Assembly: GCF_947179165.1 (NCBI RefSeq)
Contig: NC_077244.1
Coordinates: 71,160,144-71,224,143, forward strand
Direction: 5' to 3'
Length of the DNA stretch: 64,000 nt
From: Solanum dulcamara
Taxonomy: Eukaryota > Streptophyta > Magnoliopsida > Solanales > Solanaceae
The notes under the pieces are model-generated. The model saw nothing but the letters and a program-made list of their open reading frames with translations, did no database searches and was not told the origin of the DNA. The position numbers and the translations under genes are program-made. How positions within the stretch are numbered: the stretch's first letter is position 1; every line of letters begins with the position of its first letter. Positions 11,333-23,510 of the stretch are shown piece by piece.

Positions 11333-13023
11333 TTAAGTAGGTTTAGTAACAGGGTATTTTTGAGCATTCTTGATAATCTTAATAAGTGCTGCTTGACCTA
11401 AATCAAGTCCACAAACATCAGCTAGCTGTACCAGGTAGAGCAAAACATCAGAAAGTTCCTCCTCCAAATGTTCCTTATCATCTGATGTCCAATTAGGTAA
11501 CCCCCTTGCAACTTCTCCCTTCCACTGAAATATCTCTGATAGCTCTCCCACTTCTCCAACCTGTTCAAAATGACACGGGACTTGACATAAGGTGTTAAAA
11601 TGAACAAAGTCTAGTTGAGATGTCTAACTAAAAATTGGTGTCAACTTTAAAAGGTCATCGATGAGTTCAGCCTTCTTATAAAGTATCTTAGGGTTCACGA
11701 ACAAAATCATAAGTTAAAACGAAAGGAAGCTACATATAATTAATTAGGTGTGGTCGAGGGCTTTTAGGAAAAATCTTATTTATTTGGTCCAAAACGAATA
11801 ATATCATATCACATGCTAAGAGTAACTTTAGACTGTTTTGCCTCAACAAGTAAATAAAGAGCAACTTTCAAAAATAGTAAGGACATGAAACATAATTAGA
11901 CCCCTTAGTTACAGTTTGTCTAATTACGTTACATAACTATAATTTCAGTTGCTATGTTAATATCTATTTGTATATTTTGTTGCATTATACAAATAGGGTT
12001 TTTCCGTTTGTATATCTCACTGCATTATATAGATTGGACTTTCAAATAGATTGTATATACAAATACAAATTTGCTTTAGTGATTTATATATGAGTCCCTA
12101 AATTCGTTTTATATATAATTCCAAACCTTTAGATGTTTGTCTATGAGCTCCCACAGATTTGTATATGAGCTCTAAATTATATAAATACAAAAGAAAATAC
12201 AAATTTCCTTTAGAGATCTGTATATCAGCCCCTAAATTCGATTCCAGATTTATATATGAGCCCCAAATTTGTATAATAGCAAATTTTATTAAATTGTAGT
12301 CGCGATTCGTAATTACATTAAACTATAGCTATATTAAATAATAAACTAGTGATGCTCGTCAATTCGCGTAATTTTTACGTAAATGATATCATATATGTAC
12401 TCTATTTTTTCGATCTAGGGTGAATTTCTTAAATTCAAATGATGTTTTTTTGATGGAACTATATATGTACGTAAACTGAAGTGGATGAAGCCTTATTGTA
12501 TTTATAATGGGGTCAATTGAACACTCAAAATATCGACAAACAAACATACTTTTTCCGCTTTAATTTGTTTGTATGATTTTAATTTGTCTGATCATAAATT
12601 ATAGATATGTAGAATGTATTAAAATGTCTTTTAATCTTGCGATTTTAGCATGCCATGGAGAAAGTTGAAATCAATAAGTTACAAAAGAGGAAAAAAGATT
12701 TTTTTTTTGGAAATAGACTAAAAAGAAAACTAGAACAAACAAATTAATTGACTATATGGGCAAAAGAACTCAAAAAAATATATGTATATTTATTTATAAT
12801 AAGATCACGCTTATTCTGAACGATAGATAAGGTATTTGTGTTTTTAGAGATGTTAGAGGTGGCTTACCAAAGCTAGAAGAAGGTTCCTAGGACTGTGATA
12901 CTGATCCCAACCTCTAACTCTAGAAAATTCAGCAAGCCTCTCTCTCAGCTCCTGAAGAGAGACATCCTTCATCACTTTTCTACCATATTGATCATGGGAA
13001 TTATTGTTATTATTATTCTCCAT
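11333..13023 (-). CDS. DCTPP1: MazG-type NTP pyrophosphohydrolase, dCTP pyrophosphatase 1-like (two exons)
   Basis: Exon 1 is complement 12868-13023 (52 codons, start ATG at 13023, donor TTG|GTAAG). Exon 2 is complement 11333-11560 (acceptor cag|GTTGG, stop TAA). Together they encode 127 aa in phase. The protein opens with an Asn run and a short linker, then a single MazG-like domain (about residues 20-115). That domain has the helix pairs GEVGELSEIFQW (residues 54-65) and EEELSDVLLYLV, which supply the Glu/Asp cluster that binds Mg2+ in all-alpha NTP pyrophosphatases. Family members hydrolyse dCTP and modified dNTPs to the monophosphate plus pyrophosphate, cleaning the nucleotide pool. No targeting peptide is evident, so a cytosolic location is inferred. 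The ATG at 13023 is preferred over an upstream in-frame codon at 13056 because the MazG fold needs nothing more N-terminal. The 1.3 kb intron carries repeat sequence. Confidence 0.88.
11905..12345. mobile_element. Candidate MITE in the dCTPP1-like intron
   Basis: The ends are related as inverted repeats: gtctaattacgttacataactat on the left, and the complement of attcgtaattacattaaactatagc on the right. The interior has several tttgtatat / tatatgagccc(c) motifs repeated in direct orientation. No TSD was confirmed. Confidence 0.4.
12550..12750 (+). repeat. Dispersed ~220-bp repeat, copy C (in the intron)
   Basis: It carries the family's block order (tttaatttgtttgt, aagttgaaatcaataagtta, agactaaaaa, aacaaacaaatta). 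It lies in the intron of the dCTPP1-like gene, about 120 bp from the exon 1 donor. Confidence 0.55.
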
Positions 13024-14105
13024 TTCTTCTCTCTTGTATTTAGTTGTAAGTATCACTCTGTCCCCTTACCTCTATTTATAGACAAACATCTATTAGTAAT
13101 TTGGTATGTAAAGGTCTTTTTTTTCTTTTTTTTTTAATTTTCTTCAAATGGGTGGTGGGGTTTTAGGAGATAGGAATTGAAGCTTAGTTTGTTGCTATCA
13201 TATGTTAAAACTACTGTTTAGTTAGTGGAGGGGCCTTCTTTCTATACAGTAATCACGTGAGGTATGCCAAAGATGTTTCTCTGTTTCTTATTATGACTTG
13301 ATATCACTCATTTTCTCTCTCTCATCCCTTCTCTCACAAGTTAATATACATATTTGGTAATTATTTTAACAAGTAATGGTCAAAAATATATTTGAATTAT
13401 TTTTTATGCTTTAATTTATGTTGCATTATTCATATTTCGAGAGTCAAATAGTTTAATTTTGACCGTGAAGTTAAACAGGAAAAATTTTAAGTTTTTTGAA
13501 ATATAATTTACATATTCGAAAACTACGTAAAAAGTACGGTAAGTCACAATAATTGATAACTCAAGATATTTAAAAGAAAAAAACTTGTTTGAATCTTGAA
13601 ATTCGAAAAGTGCCTCATAATTAATTGGGATGGAGGGAGGATTACTTTTTCGCGAATTTCACTCTCTAACTATTATTCGTTTCATTTTCCTCATTGAACT
13701 AAACACACCTAATTGAGTGGATGCTAATAATTCAGATAGAAAAAGAAAACATTTGATAGTCGGCCTAGTCAAGTTTGAAGTGTATTTTAGTACTCCATAA
13801 CTCGTGTCCGATGGTAATATTTCAGGTAGAAAAAGAAAGCAACTAATAGTTAAGGTGTGAAACTTGAAAAAAAAGGCTTAAGTCATCGATGACCCTTAAA
13901 GTGGTTCGTATAATTCATTTAGACACCTTAACTTAGACTAGTACCTATTAAACACTCCAATCTTAACAAATTTATACATATTTAACATAGAATGATAATT
14001 AACTTACAAAATGTTATGCGTGTAACTCACATACGGCTATTACAAGAAACCAACAAATAAAGTGATGACATGTGTCATGAAGACTCAAAATAGCAATAAA
14101 AATGA
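13024..14105. other. Upstream region of dCTPP1-like gene, no gene seen
   Basis: The first 70 bp upstream of the start includes a tatttatag box read in complement (about 13073-13080), a candidate TATA element. Beyond that are AT-rich repeat-like sequences. One block (about 13870-13985, gacacctt...actagtacctatt) is shared with 10225-10330 and, inverted, 19735-19865. Confidence 0.45.
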
Positions 14106-14110
14106 TTTTT

Positions 14111-14321
14111 TGTTATAAAACAAACTAACTTAACAAATTAATAAGAGAGATAGTAAGAGAAAAAAAAAGAGTTTAGAGAATTCAGTATCTGTGTGTGTTA
14201 TATTACACACTGCAAATGGGCTATTTATAGCCAAAATGCAGTTGAAGATAAAGGAGAAAGAAAAAGGATAAGAAATAAGTGGGGCCCATTATATGGAGCA
14301 TCCACTAAATATAATATAATA
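14111..14321 (-). repeat. LTR of copia copy 2 (3' LTR in element orientation)
   Basis: Begins tgttataaaac, ends ataatataata. It matches 18863-19069 with point differences and a few indels. A purine tract (complement of 14322-14330) abuts it. Confidence 0.8.
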
Positions 14322-14399
14322 CTCTCCCTTAATATCTATATAAAAGAAAAATTCTAGTGAAAAAATAAATATATATAGTTATCTTGAACACTCATATGC

Positions 14400-14645
14400 G
14401 TTGTGTCTCGTTAAAACCTTACTAGGAAAAACCTAGTGGAAAAAAAACTAGTGAAGGAAAAAGAGACACACATCTCGTAATACGTCTTGAGTGATGCCCC
14501 ATTAAAAACCTTACCAGGAAAACCCAGTGGAAAAAAAATCTAGTGAAGGAAAAAGAGTACACACATCTGGTAATACGCCTTGCGCTGCTTCATTAAAAAC
14601 CTTACTAAGAAAATCCAATGGGACAAAATCTTGATTAAAGAAAAA
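14400..14645 (-). repeat. Tandem repeat of about 100 bp, three units, in copia copy 2
   Basis: Three successive blocks start with (c)attaaaaaccttac(t/c)a(g/a)gaaaa and include a gtggaaaaaaa(a)tctagtgaaggaaaaagag stretch and a taatacg(c/t)ctt stretch. Only two units remain in copy 1 (1685-1855). Confidence 0.65.
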
Positions 14646-14687
14646 AGAGTACAACGCATATTTTACTCCCCCTGATGAAAACTTCAT

Positions 14688-17600
14688 TTGAAATTTTGGA
14701 GACGACGCATTCTAATCTTATACCTTAGCTTAAAAGTTGATGTTGGTAATGCCTTTGTGAATAAATCTGCAAGATTATCACTCGAACGAACTTATTGTAC
14801 ATTTATATCACCATTCTTCTGGAGATCATGTATGAAGAATAATTTTGGTGAAATATGTTTCGTTCTGTCTCCTTTATGAAGTCATCTTTTAATTGAGCTA
14901 TGCATGCAACATTGTTTTTTAATATAATTGTGGGTACTTTGACATTATTTTCCAAGTCGCATCTTTTTTTGATGAACTGTATCATCGATCTCAACCACAC
15001 ACATTCTTTACTTGCTTCATGAATTGTTATTATTTCAGCATGATTTGAAGAAGTAGCAACAATAGATTGCTTTGTAGATCGTCATGATATAACAGTTCTT
15101 CCATATGTAAATAGATAGCTTGTTTGAGATCGAATTTTATGTGCATCTGATAAATAATGTGCATCTGCATAACCAATAAGGTCTGCACAACCTTTTTTAG
15201 TATAAAACAAACACATATCAATGGTACCCTTTAGGTATCGTAAAATATGCTTAATACCGTTCTAATGTCTTCAAGTTGGGATGAATTATACCTTGCCAAC
15301 AAATTAACAAAAAATGTTATATCAAGTCTAGTTGTGTTAGCAAGATACATAAGTACACCAATAGGTCTGAGATATGGTACTTCAGGATCAAGAAGATCTT
15401 CATTCTCTCCTAGAAGTCAAAATAGATCTTTGTCCACTTCATGTAATTGAACAATCATTGGAGTACTTAATGGATGTGCTTTGTCCATGTAAAATTGGTT
15501 TAAGATTTTCTCAGTGTAGGCAGATTGGTGGACAAAATCCCGTTTGCTAAATGTTCAATTTGTAGACCCAGACAAAGTTGTCTTTCCAAGATCTTTCATC
15601 TCAAATTCTTTCTTTAGATATCCAATCGCCTTTTGGACCTCTTCAGGGGTTCTAATGAGATTTATGTCATCAACATAAATGGCGAGTATAACAAACTCTG
15701 ATTTCATTTTTTTAATAAAAACACACGGACAAATGACATCATTTGTATAACCTTCATTTATCAAGTACTAACTAAGGCGATTATACCACATATGCCTTGA
15801 TTATTTCAGACCATATAATGATCCTTGCAATTTCATTGAGTACATCTCCCGAGACTTAGTACATGCTTCAGACAATTTTAATCCTTCTAAAATTTTCATG
15901 TAAATTTCATATCAAGTGAACCATAAAGGTAAGCTGTAACTACATACATTAGATGTATTTCAAAAATTTTATGTACAGCTAAACTGATGAGATGTCAAAA
16001 ATTTATTTCATCCATAACAAGTGAATATGTTTCTTCATAGTTGACTTCGGATCTTTGAGAGAATCCTTGTGCAATAAGGCATGTCTTGTATCTTACAATT
16101 TTATTTCTCTCATTTCGTTTTTGCACAAAAATCCATTTATAACTAACTAGTTTTACACCTTCAGGGGTTTGGACTACAAGTCCAAAAATCTCACGTTTAG
16201 CAAGTGAGTCTAATTCTGATTAAATTTCCTTTTGTCATTCTGGCTAATCACATCTACGTCGATATTCTTCAATAGATTTAGGCTCAAAGCTTTCACTATT
16301 TTACATGAGGTTAAGTGCAACATTTTATGCAAAAACATTGTCAATCATAATTTTAGATCGATCTAAATTTATCTCATTACTGGTAGAACTTATTGAAAGT
16401 TCTTCATTCACTTAAGTCTCGGGTTCACTGATTTCTGCAGGAATATCAAGATTACTCAAATCTTGACCTTCTTCAGGAGGTTCTTTTATAATATTATCTT
16501 TATTATTTCTCACGCTTCTCTTTCTAGGATTCTTATCCTTTGAACTCAATGATCTGCCACACTTCAGGCGTGTTTGGGATTTAGAAGCTATGATACTAAT
16601 AGATAGTTTTTTTGGGACATCAATCTGGACAGACACATTCACTACAGGAATATATGACTTAGTTATCCGTTTCAAATCAGTAAATGCATTTGACATTTGA
16701 TTTGTTATTTTTTGTAAGTGAATGATTTTCTGGACCTCCTGCTCACATGTGCGGGTAAGTGGATCAAAATAAGATAGTGATGAAACTTTTCACGCAATTT
16801 CTCTTTCGAGTTCCTTTTTCTTCTGACATTTGATTTGCTATTTTTTTGTAAGTGGATGATCTTCTGGACTTTCTGCTCATCTGTACGGATACGTGGATCA
16901 AAATGAGATAGTGATGAAACTTTTCACGTAATTTCTCTTTTGAGTTCTTTTTTCTCTCTCCTTAATTATGAAAAAATTGTTTCATCAAACCGACAATCTG
17001 CAAATCAAGCAGTAAATAAGTCTCCTCTCAATGGTTCAAGGTAGCGAATTATGGAGGGTGAGTTAAACCTAACTATATGTCCAACCTTCATTGAGAGCCC
17101 ATCTTTGTAAGTTGTGGTGGTGCTACAGAAACGTATACCGCAGAACCAAAAATTTGAAGATGGCTATATTTGGCTCATGACTAAATACTAATTGTGACGG
17201 AGAGTATTTATTATAATGTTTCGGTCTGAAACGTACAAGTGTTGCTGCATGTAAGATAGCATGACTTCAAACAGTAATTCGCAATTTTGTTTTCATTAGT
17301 AGAGGTCTGACTATCAATTGTAGGCGCTTAATAAATGACTCTGCAAAGCCATTTTGAGTATGAAATGAATAATAGAATGTTCAATTTTTATCCCAATTGA
17401 TAAGCAATAATCATCAAAATCTTGGGATGTAAATTCTCTAGCATTATCAATGAGAATAGTTTTAATTGGATAATCTGAGAATTGCGCCCTTAATTTTATT
17501 ATTTATGCTAATATCTTCGCAAATGCCAGGTTGCGAGATGATAACAGACACACATGAGACCATCTTGATGATGCATCTATTAGGATCATAAAATATCTAA

Positions 17601-18689
17601 ACAATCCAGTAGGTAGATTAATAGGTCTACATATATCTCCATGTATACACTCTAAAAAGCCAAGAGATTCGATGCCAATCTTCAAAGTTGATGGTCTAGC
17701 AATTAATTTGCCTTGATAACAAGCAGCACATGAAAATTCACCATTGATAAGAATCTTCAGGTTCTTTAACGGATGTCCAGTTGAATTTTCAAGAATTCGT
17801 TTCATCATTATTGATCTATGATGACCTATTCGATCATGTCATAGCACAAATGTATTTAGGTCAGTAAACGTATGGTTTATGATCAAATGTGCTTCAGTTG
17901 CACAAATTTTTACATAATATAGGTAAGACGACAAAGTTGGTAATTTTTTCAAAATATATTTCTAGCCTGAGACACTCTTAGTTATACCAAGGAATTTAAT
18001 ATTCATTTTATTTAATGTCTCAACATGATATCCATTTCTGCGGATATCTTTAAAACTTAATAAGTTTCTTGGGGATTTAGAAGAGAATAATGCATCTTCT
18101 ATTATAACCTGTCCTTTTAGGCAGAAATATAGTAGCTCTTCCGGAGCCTTCAATAATTTTTGAATTATCAGAAATTGTAGTATGATTTTCTTTTCTTCTA
18201 AGCAAGTAGGAAAAATATTTCTCGTCTTTAAAAATGGCATAAGTCGTTTATTGTGGCGTTCAATAATACAAAGGTGAGAAAGTGATTCAAAATATTTTTT
18301 AAATCTCTTTTTGCGATATTGCTGCTGCAGGAGTATATTTGCGGGTGGAAATGTAAAGTATGTTTTTTTAAGTTTGTCTTGCGCAGTAATTTCTTCTCTG
18401 CATATATTTAACTGAGTTATAATTTAAAGAAGACAGAATTATATTCAGTTATATTTTTAAAATTCATTAATCTCAGATTGAGCCAATCATGAAGTGTCTG
18501 TGGAAGGATGACCAACTTCAGGTGGTTATATCTTTCTTTTAGATTATTCCATAGGTTTAGGGGGTCTTTTAATATGAGGTACTGTAATTTTAGCCCCTCG
18601 CCAAGATGGTGGCGGAGAAATATCATGGGTTTGACACGGTCTTGACAAGATACCGTATTGTCATTTTTGATGGTGTCTGCCAGACCCAT
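14688..18689 (-). pseudogene. Copia gag-pol remnant, copy 2
   Basis: The longest surviving pieces are gag (90 aa, 18417-18689), a pre-integrase zinc-finger plus integrase core start (101 aa, 17503-17808), the integrase-RT linker (94 aa, 16412-16696), the RT palm (69 aa, 15555-15764) and RNase H scraps. They lie in different frames with intervening stops. Order and motifs identify the family; no function is expected. Confidence 0.75.
16692..16949 (-). repeat. Tandem duplication of ~130 bp inside copia copy 2
   Basis: The segment from gacatttgatttg to the cacg(c/t)aatttctctttcgagttc block occurs twice (about 16692-16817 and 16825-16949), with roughly 10% difference. Copy 1 has a single version at about 6052-6172, so the duplication arose after the two copies separated. 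Confidence 0.7.
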
Positions 18690-18862
18690 CGATTCTAGGT
18701 GTATTTCGGCATCTAATGCCCATGATGAGTAGCATTTTCCAGATATATCAAGAACAACAAATTCAATTTTAGAAATATTCGATATTTTTAGAAAATAAAA
18801 TTCTTACCCTTTTGTCATCTTTTTAAAATAGCTCAAAGTAATGGGGGCTTGTGCTGATAACG

Positions 18863-19069
18863 TGTTATAAAATAAACTAACTTAACAAATTAATAAGAGA
18901 GATAGTAAGAGAAAGAGAGAGTGGAGAGAATTCAGTATCTGCGTTGTTATATTACACATCGCACATGGGCTATTTATAGCCAAAATGCAGCTGAAGATAA
19001 GGAGAAAGAAAAAAGACAAATAATAAGTGGGGCCCATTATATGGAGCATCCACTAAGTATAATATAATA
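18863..19069 (-). repeat. LTR of copia copy 2 (5' LTR in element orientation)
   Basis: Matches 14111-14321. The sequence just inside (complement of about 18848-18862) reads like the ttatcagcac partial primer site also seen in copy 1. Confidence 0.8.
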
Positions 19070-20615
19070 TTTTTTTTAATTTAAGAAATAAAAAATAATT
19101 TTAACCCATATTAAAATGAATAATCAGCCAAAAAGAAAGAAAAAAAAACTCATTTTCTAAACAACCCACACCCCCGCTAAACCACCTAACCCTTTCCCCT
19201 TTTGTTTTTTCTACCCCTTATCATCGTCCCCAACTCCATTACTACAACGAGCTTACTTTTTTTTTTCTTTTTTATAATAATAAATTATAGAAGATTTTTT
19301 TTATATAGATCCAAGTGCTAAATAGAAATCATAAATAAAAAATATTTTTTATTTTAATATTAAATCATATAAATAAAAATAATGGTGGTAGGGTGGTCAG
19401 ATGATAGCACGCAGTCCATTAATGGCAGGAGAAGAAAAAGTTAGTTCATGAATTTTGTTTTTGCATTTGTAAAAAATAAAAACAAATAAAATAGCAAAGA
19501 AAATTTTAAATAAAGATGTACAGGAGAAATGAAGTAGGCAACCTGGAGGGGATGAGGGTTGCCTTTTCTTTTCCAATTAAGAAGTTATCATTTTCAAAAA
19601 TAAATAAAAAATTAGTTATACAGTGCCAAATGTCAATAAAAGAAAAGAAAAGGTAAGTTTTTCCAAAAAAAAAATTCTTTAACTTAAAATTCTTTCACAC
19701 GCCTAATAGAAGTGAGAGTCATTTTTTTGCCATATGAGTATTTTGTGTTTAATAGGTATAAATTTTAAATAATTTAGGTGTTCAATAGGTATTAGTTCAA
19801 GTTAAAATGTCTAAGTGAATTATGAAAATAATTTTAAGAAACTGTCGATGACTTAAAGTCAAAAAATAATAGTCAATATATTTTTGATCATTAACTTTTT
19901 TTTTTTTTAATACGTGTATAAAAGTTAAGTAAAATTATTGAATTGTTGAAACTGATGACTCAAAGTGGCCTGCTGGCTCCTCCCTGTCCCTGCCTCAATT
20001 TTTGGTCGGAATATAGGTTTTCCACTGGTGTATTAATGGGACAATACCTTTTTCGACGTCAAATCTCACCTACACTTGCTTTTTCTTTGTGTTAGCCAAC
20101 TAATTGGTTTTTATCTTCTTCAACTTGTTGGAAGGCGGTGAATTTAAATTTGTTAACTTTCTTGTTTTTTTGTGTTGTTTTGATGTTACGTGATTATCAT
20201 CACCTTTTATACTTTTTGATGATCGTGGAATCTAGTAGACAAACACATAACTAACTCATAGCAAGAACCCCATATGCCGTACTTGAATCGTAAATTTCGG
20301 ATTATGCGGCTTTGATCTTGGACAATCTATGTGCCCCTTTGTTTTTTACCCAAATTAAATCCACATGGGACTCAAGTTTATTTGGAGACATTATGTCCAA
20401 TTTATGAAGAATTATTTAACTTATATATATCCACATTACAAAGGTGATTTGATGGTGTAATTTTTTTTATTTTTGAAATATTTTGCTTTTTAAACGAGAT
20501 TGAGAATCTATCTTATGCTTCAAATTTACAATTGTGCTTATTTCTTTTACTATTTTTGTTGGCGGCTACCTTTTTTATCTCCACAATATTTTTCGCCATA
20601 ACATTTATCTTTTTT

Positions 20616-21007
20616 GAGCCCGTTTGGATGGACTTAAAAAAAAGTAATTTTTATGTATAAAGTGCTTTTAGAACTTTAAAGTGCTGAAAGTTATTTTTAT
20701 AAATAAGCAGTTGAATGTTTGGATAAAAATGCTTAAATGAGGAAAATTATGTGAATTTTAGGATTAAAAGAATAAAATGGGTAGTTTGAGAATTTAATTA
20801 AAATATAAGGGATATAAAAATAATTTCCATGGTCAAAGAAAATGACTTTAAGCACTTAGGAAAAAAAAGTTAGGAATCCTAACTTTTCATTTTTGACTGA
20901 CTTTAAGAACTTTCTGGCTTAAAGTTAGCATTAGCCAAACACGTCCAAAAGCTGAAAAGGGGCTTTAAGTTGGTTTTGACCAACTTAAAGCCAATTCAAA
21001 CGGGCTC
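20616..21007. mobile_element. MITE with terminal inverted repeats (392 bp)
   Basis: The left end gagcccgtttggatggactt and the complement of the right end, gagcccgtttgaattggctt, share the first 11 bases exactly and remain similar after that. The interior has no coding capacity and repeated agtgctttta/ctttaag motifs. A ttt direct repeat flanks both ends. The superfamily is unresolved (hAT or PIF/Harbinger). Confidence 0.7.
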
Positions 21008-21025
21008 TTTCACTAGTCACAAATA

Positions 21026-22505
21026 ATGTTATTAAGTTATTGCTATTGGGTTATTGTCTTAATGGATTTTTGGTGGTTCTATAAAAAATATTTTATCGGA
21101 TTATTGATTCGATATTAATTTTAATTATTGGGTTATAGGATAAACCGATAACCCATTAAGACAATAGGAATTTACGACTTTACTCCTAAGTAAATATTAA
21201 ATATTAATATCAGTACTTTATTGGTTACTACCTTTGTCCTTTAGTCTTCAATTCACATTATTGTCCTTTTTTTATGAAAAAAGGTCAAATATGTCATCGA
21301 AATTTGAGAAAAAACTCATTTATACCATCCGTTAAAAAGTTTGGCTCATCTATGTCATTGCTGTTTGAGAAAAGGCTCATCTATGCCATTATTTTTTAAC
21401 TCCAATTTCGCAAAATCACTTAAATAACTTTTAACACTTTTCTATTGGAGTTTTGAATCAAATGTATTTTTTTTATTCTACTTCTCCAAGAACACCAAGA
21501 ACATATGAAGAACATCAAAAATTCAAATTTTCAACTTCTTCAATTTTTCGCGAAATTACCTCAAATTTCAATAGTTTTATCCCTTTGATCTATATATCAA
21601 AATTCAATATCTTTTAAGTTTGAATTCAACCTAATCCAAAAGACACATTTAAAATTTAAGCTCCAAAACTTTAACGTCCTTTAATGGTGGAATTTTCGCC
21701 ACAATTTTAAATTACTTGAAATTATGAACGTAAACTCAAAACACATTATTTTAAAGTTCACTATGTCTATGTTCAACATTTCAAGTGATTTGGAGTTGTG
21801 CAGAAAATTCTACCATTAAAAGAGGTTAAAGTTTTAAATCTTTGAAGAAATTTTAAGTGTGTTTTGTTAGGTTAGGTTGAATGCAAGGTTAAAAGATATT
21901 GAGTTTTGATATCTACCTCGAAGGAATATTAATATTGAAATTTGAGGTGATTTCGTAAAAAATTAAAGAAGTTAGAAATTTAATTTTTTGGTGTTTTTCA
22001 TACGTTCTTGAAGAAGAAGAAGCAAAAAAAGTACATTTGATTCAAAACTTCAATAGAAAAATGTTAAATGTTGTTTAGGTGGTTTTGCAAAATTGGATTT
22101 AAAAAATAATGACATATATGAGCCTTTTCTCAAGCGGCAATGACATAGATGAGCTAAACTTTTAACGGATAACATAAATGAGTCTTTTCTCAAAGTTTGA
22201 CGGCATATTTGAGCCTTTTCCCTTCTTTTATTTGTGTTGCATTTTTCGAGTTTTTTCATGTTCGTCGCTATTGTTTTTATTTTATGAGTATTCCGTAAAG
22301 TTATATTATTGTCTTACCACACCAAATTGTTAGAAAAGTCATATAATTATTTTATGAATATTTTCTTATTGGTTAAATCGAAAACCGAACCGTTAAGGAT
22401 CTAAGTCGATAAATCGAGGTTTAGCATATTTCAAAATCGAAAATCGATAAACCGAATTGATAATACATAAAATTAAATCAAATCGACCGATACACAGTCG
22501 TTGAA
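21026..22505. repeat. Older repeat interrupted by the foldback element
   Basis: The left part (about 21026-21170) contains ccgataacccattaagacaat and related inverted motifs. The right part (about 22270-22505) contains aaaaccgaaccgttaagg and cgataaaccgaa motifs of the same style. The 947-bp foldback element sits between them, which suggests that an older AT-rich repeat was split by its insertion. Confidence 0.35.
21276..22222. mobile_element. Foldback / Mutator-like element with very long inverted repeats
   Basis: Almost the whole 947 bp is an imperfect palindrome centred near 21755. The left arm has aggtcaaatatgtc, ttaaaaagtttggctcatc, attttttaactccaatttcgc and ttgaatcaaatgtattttt. The right arm carries the complements in reverse order. 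The flanks are tttttttat (21267-21275) and ttcttttat (22223-22231), a 9-bp duplication with one mismatch, which is the size produced by Mutator-type transposases. No transposase is encoded, so it would be non-autonomous. Confidence 0.75.
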
Positions 22506-23510
22506 CCATGCTTGGTGTTGTGCCGGCATGTTTATCTTTCTTCTATAGCATATTTGCTTCCTATCTGTGGGTCAGAGGATCTTTATAGGATAAGATCTCA
22601 AGTTTAGCCTATAGGAGGCTAATTGTATTTTGTTTTTTTCGACTGCACACCTACGTGATGGGGTTTCTACTTTTCAACAGAGCCATTATACTTTGAAAGA
22701 ATGTGGAGCAGCTTTCAAATAATCTTGTTAAGTAAATGCCTAAAACTTGCTAAGATTAATGGGAGGTTATCCCTAAATTAATGGAATACATGGTTACATT
22801 AATTTATCCAAAGACATTCTTAACATGGTAGGGTACTGGTCGCGTTGAGCCAACCTTGCATTGAGGTCTCTCACCTTTTAAGAGTGTCACTAAACATTAT
22901 ATGTAGTTAAATTTTCTTAAGCACATAGACAAGAATTCGAGCTCTTCTATTAGCAGTGTTTATATATATCTAAAGTTTGAGCCTTAACTTGAAATCAGTA
23001 TGATGCTTGAACGCTTATATTCCCATGGATGATGAAGCCAGCCTGATATGAAAATGAATAATGTGGCGTTGACAATTGGTGGTGTGTTGATGTAGTGGAA
23101 GTATACTAAGATTTTCATCAGATGTGGATGAAATTAGGAGACGACTTCTGTTTGCAGTTGCTATTGCACAGTCGTGGTAGAGGACTCTTGCTTGAAATGG
23201 AGACTTTTAAATTGCACCAGACAAATTATGTACCTGATAAGGAGGACAATCTTGCTACCTACTGTAGTGTAACTCTGTAGGTGGGTCAAATTTTTGTTTG
23301 CTTCAATTTGATAGCAAAAATCTCAAAAGTTAATCCATTTCTATGTCCTTGACAACATTTTGTGATCCAAACAAACAAAACTGACTTACATTTTCCTAGA
23401 CTAACAAATGTGGGAAAAAAGAAACTGTTTTACAAGAAGAATCTACTAGGTATGTTACACATCTGTAAACAAACTATCGACTCTTTTATGTCGAGTTCCA
23501 AGAAAGTCCA

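Larger units (their letters stand above)
14111..19069 (-). mobile_element. Degenerate Ty1/copia element, copy 2 (full-length structure)
   Basis: LTRs lie at 14111-14321 and 18863-19069, flanked by ttttt (14106-14110 and 19070-19074; low complexity, so weak as a TSD). Minus-strand remnants appear in normal copia order. These are gag at 18417-18689, a protease/pre-integrase zone at 17962-18240, and GAG-pre-integrase/integrase at 17503-17808 (CxxC near ACYQGKL, then HGDICRPINLP and ILIDASSRWSHV). A linker follows at 16412-16696, RT at 15555-15764 (YVDDINLIR) and RNase H pieces at 14803-15221. All frames are broken. It is the same family as 1383-7186 and shows what that copy lost. Confidence 0.85.
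19075..23510. other. Intergenic, no gene seen
   Basis: AT-rich and repeat-rich; holds the elements listed separately at 20616-21007, 21026-22505 and 21276-22222. The unique-looking part 22510-23360 has no convincing frame. 23361-23510 is probably the 3' UTR of the receptor kinase that ends at 23511. Confidence 0.45.
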
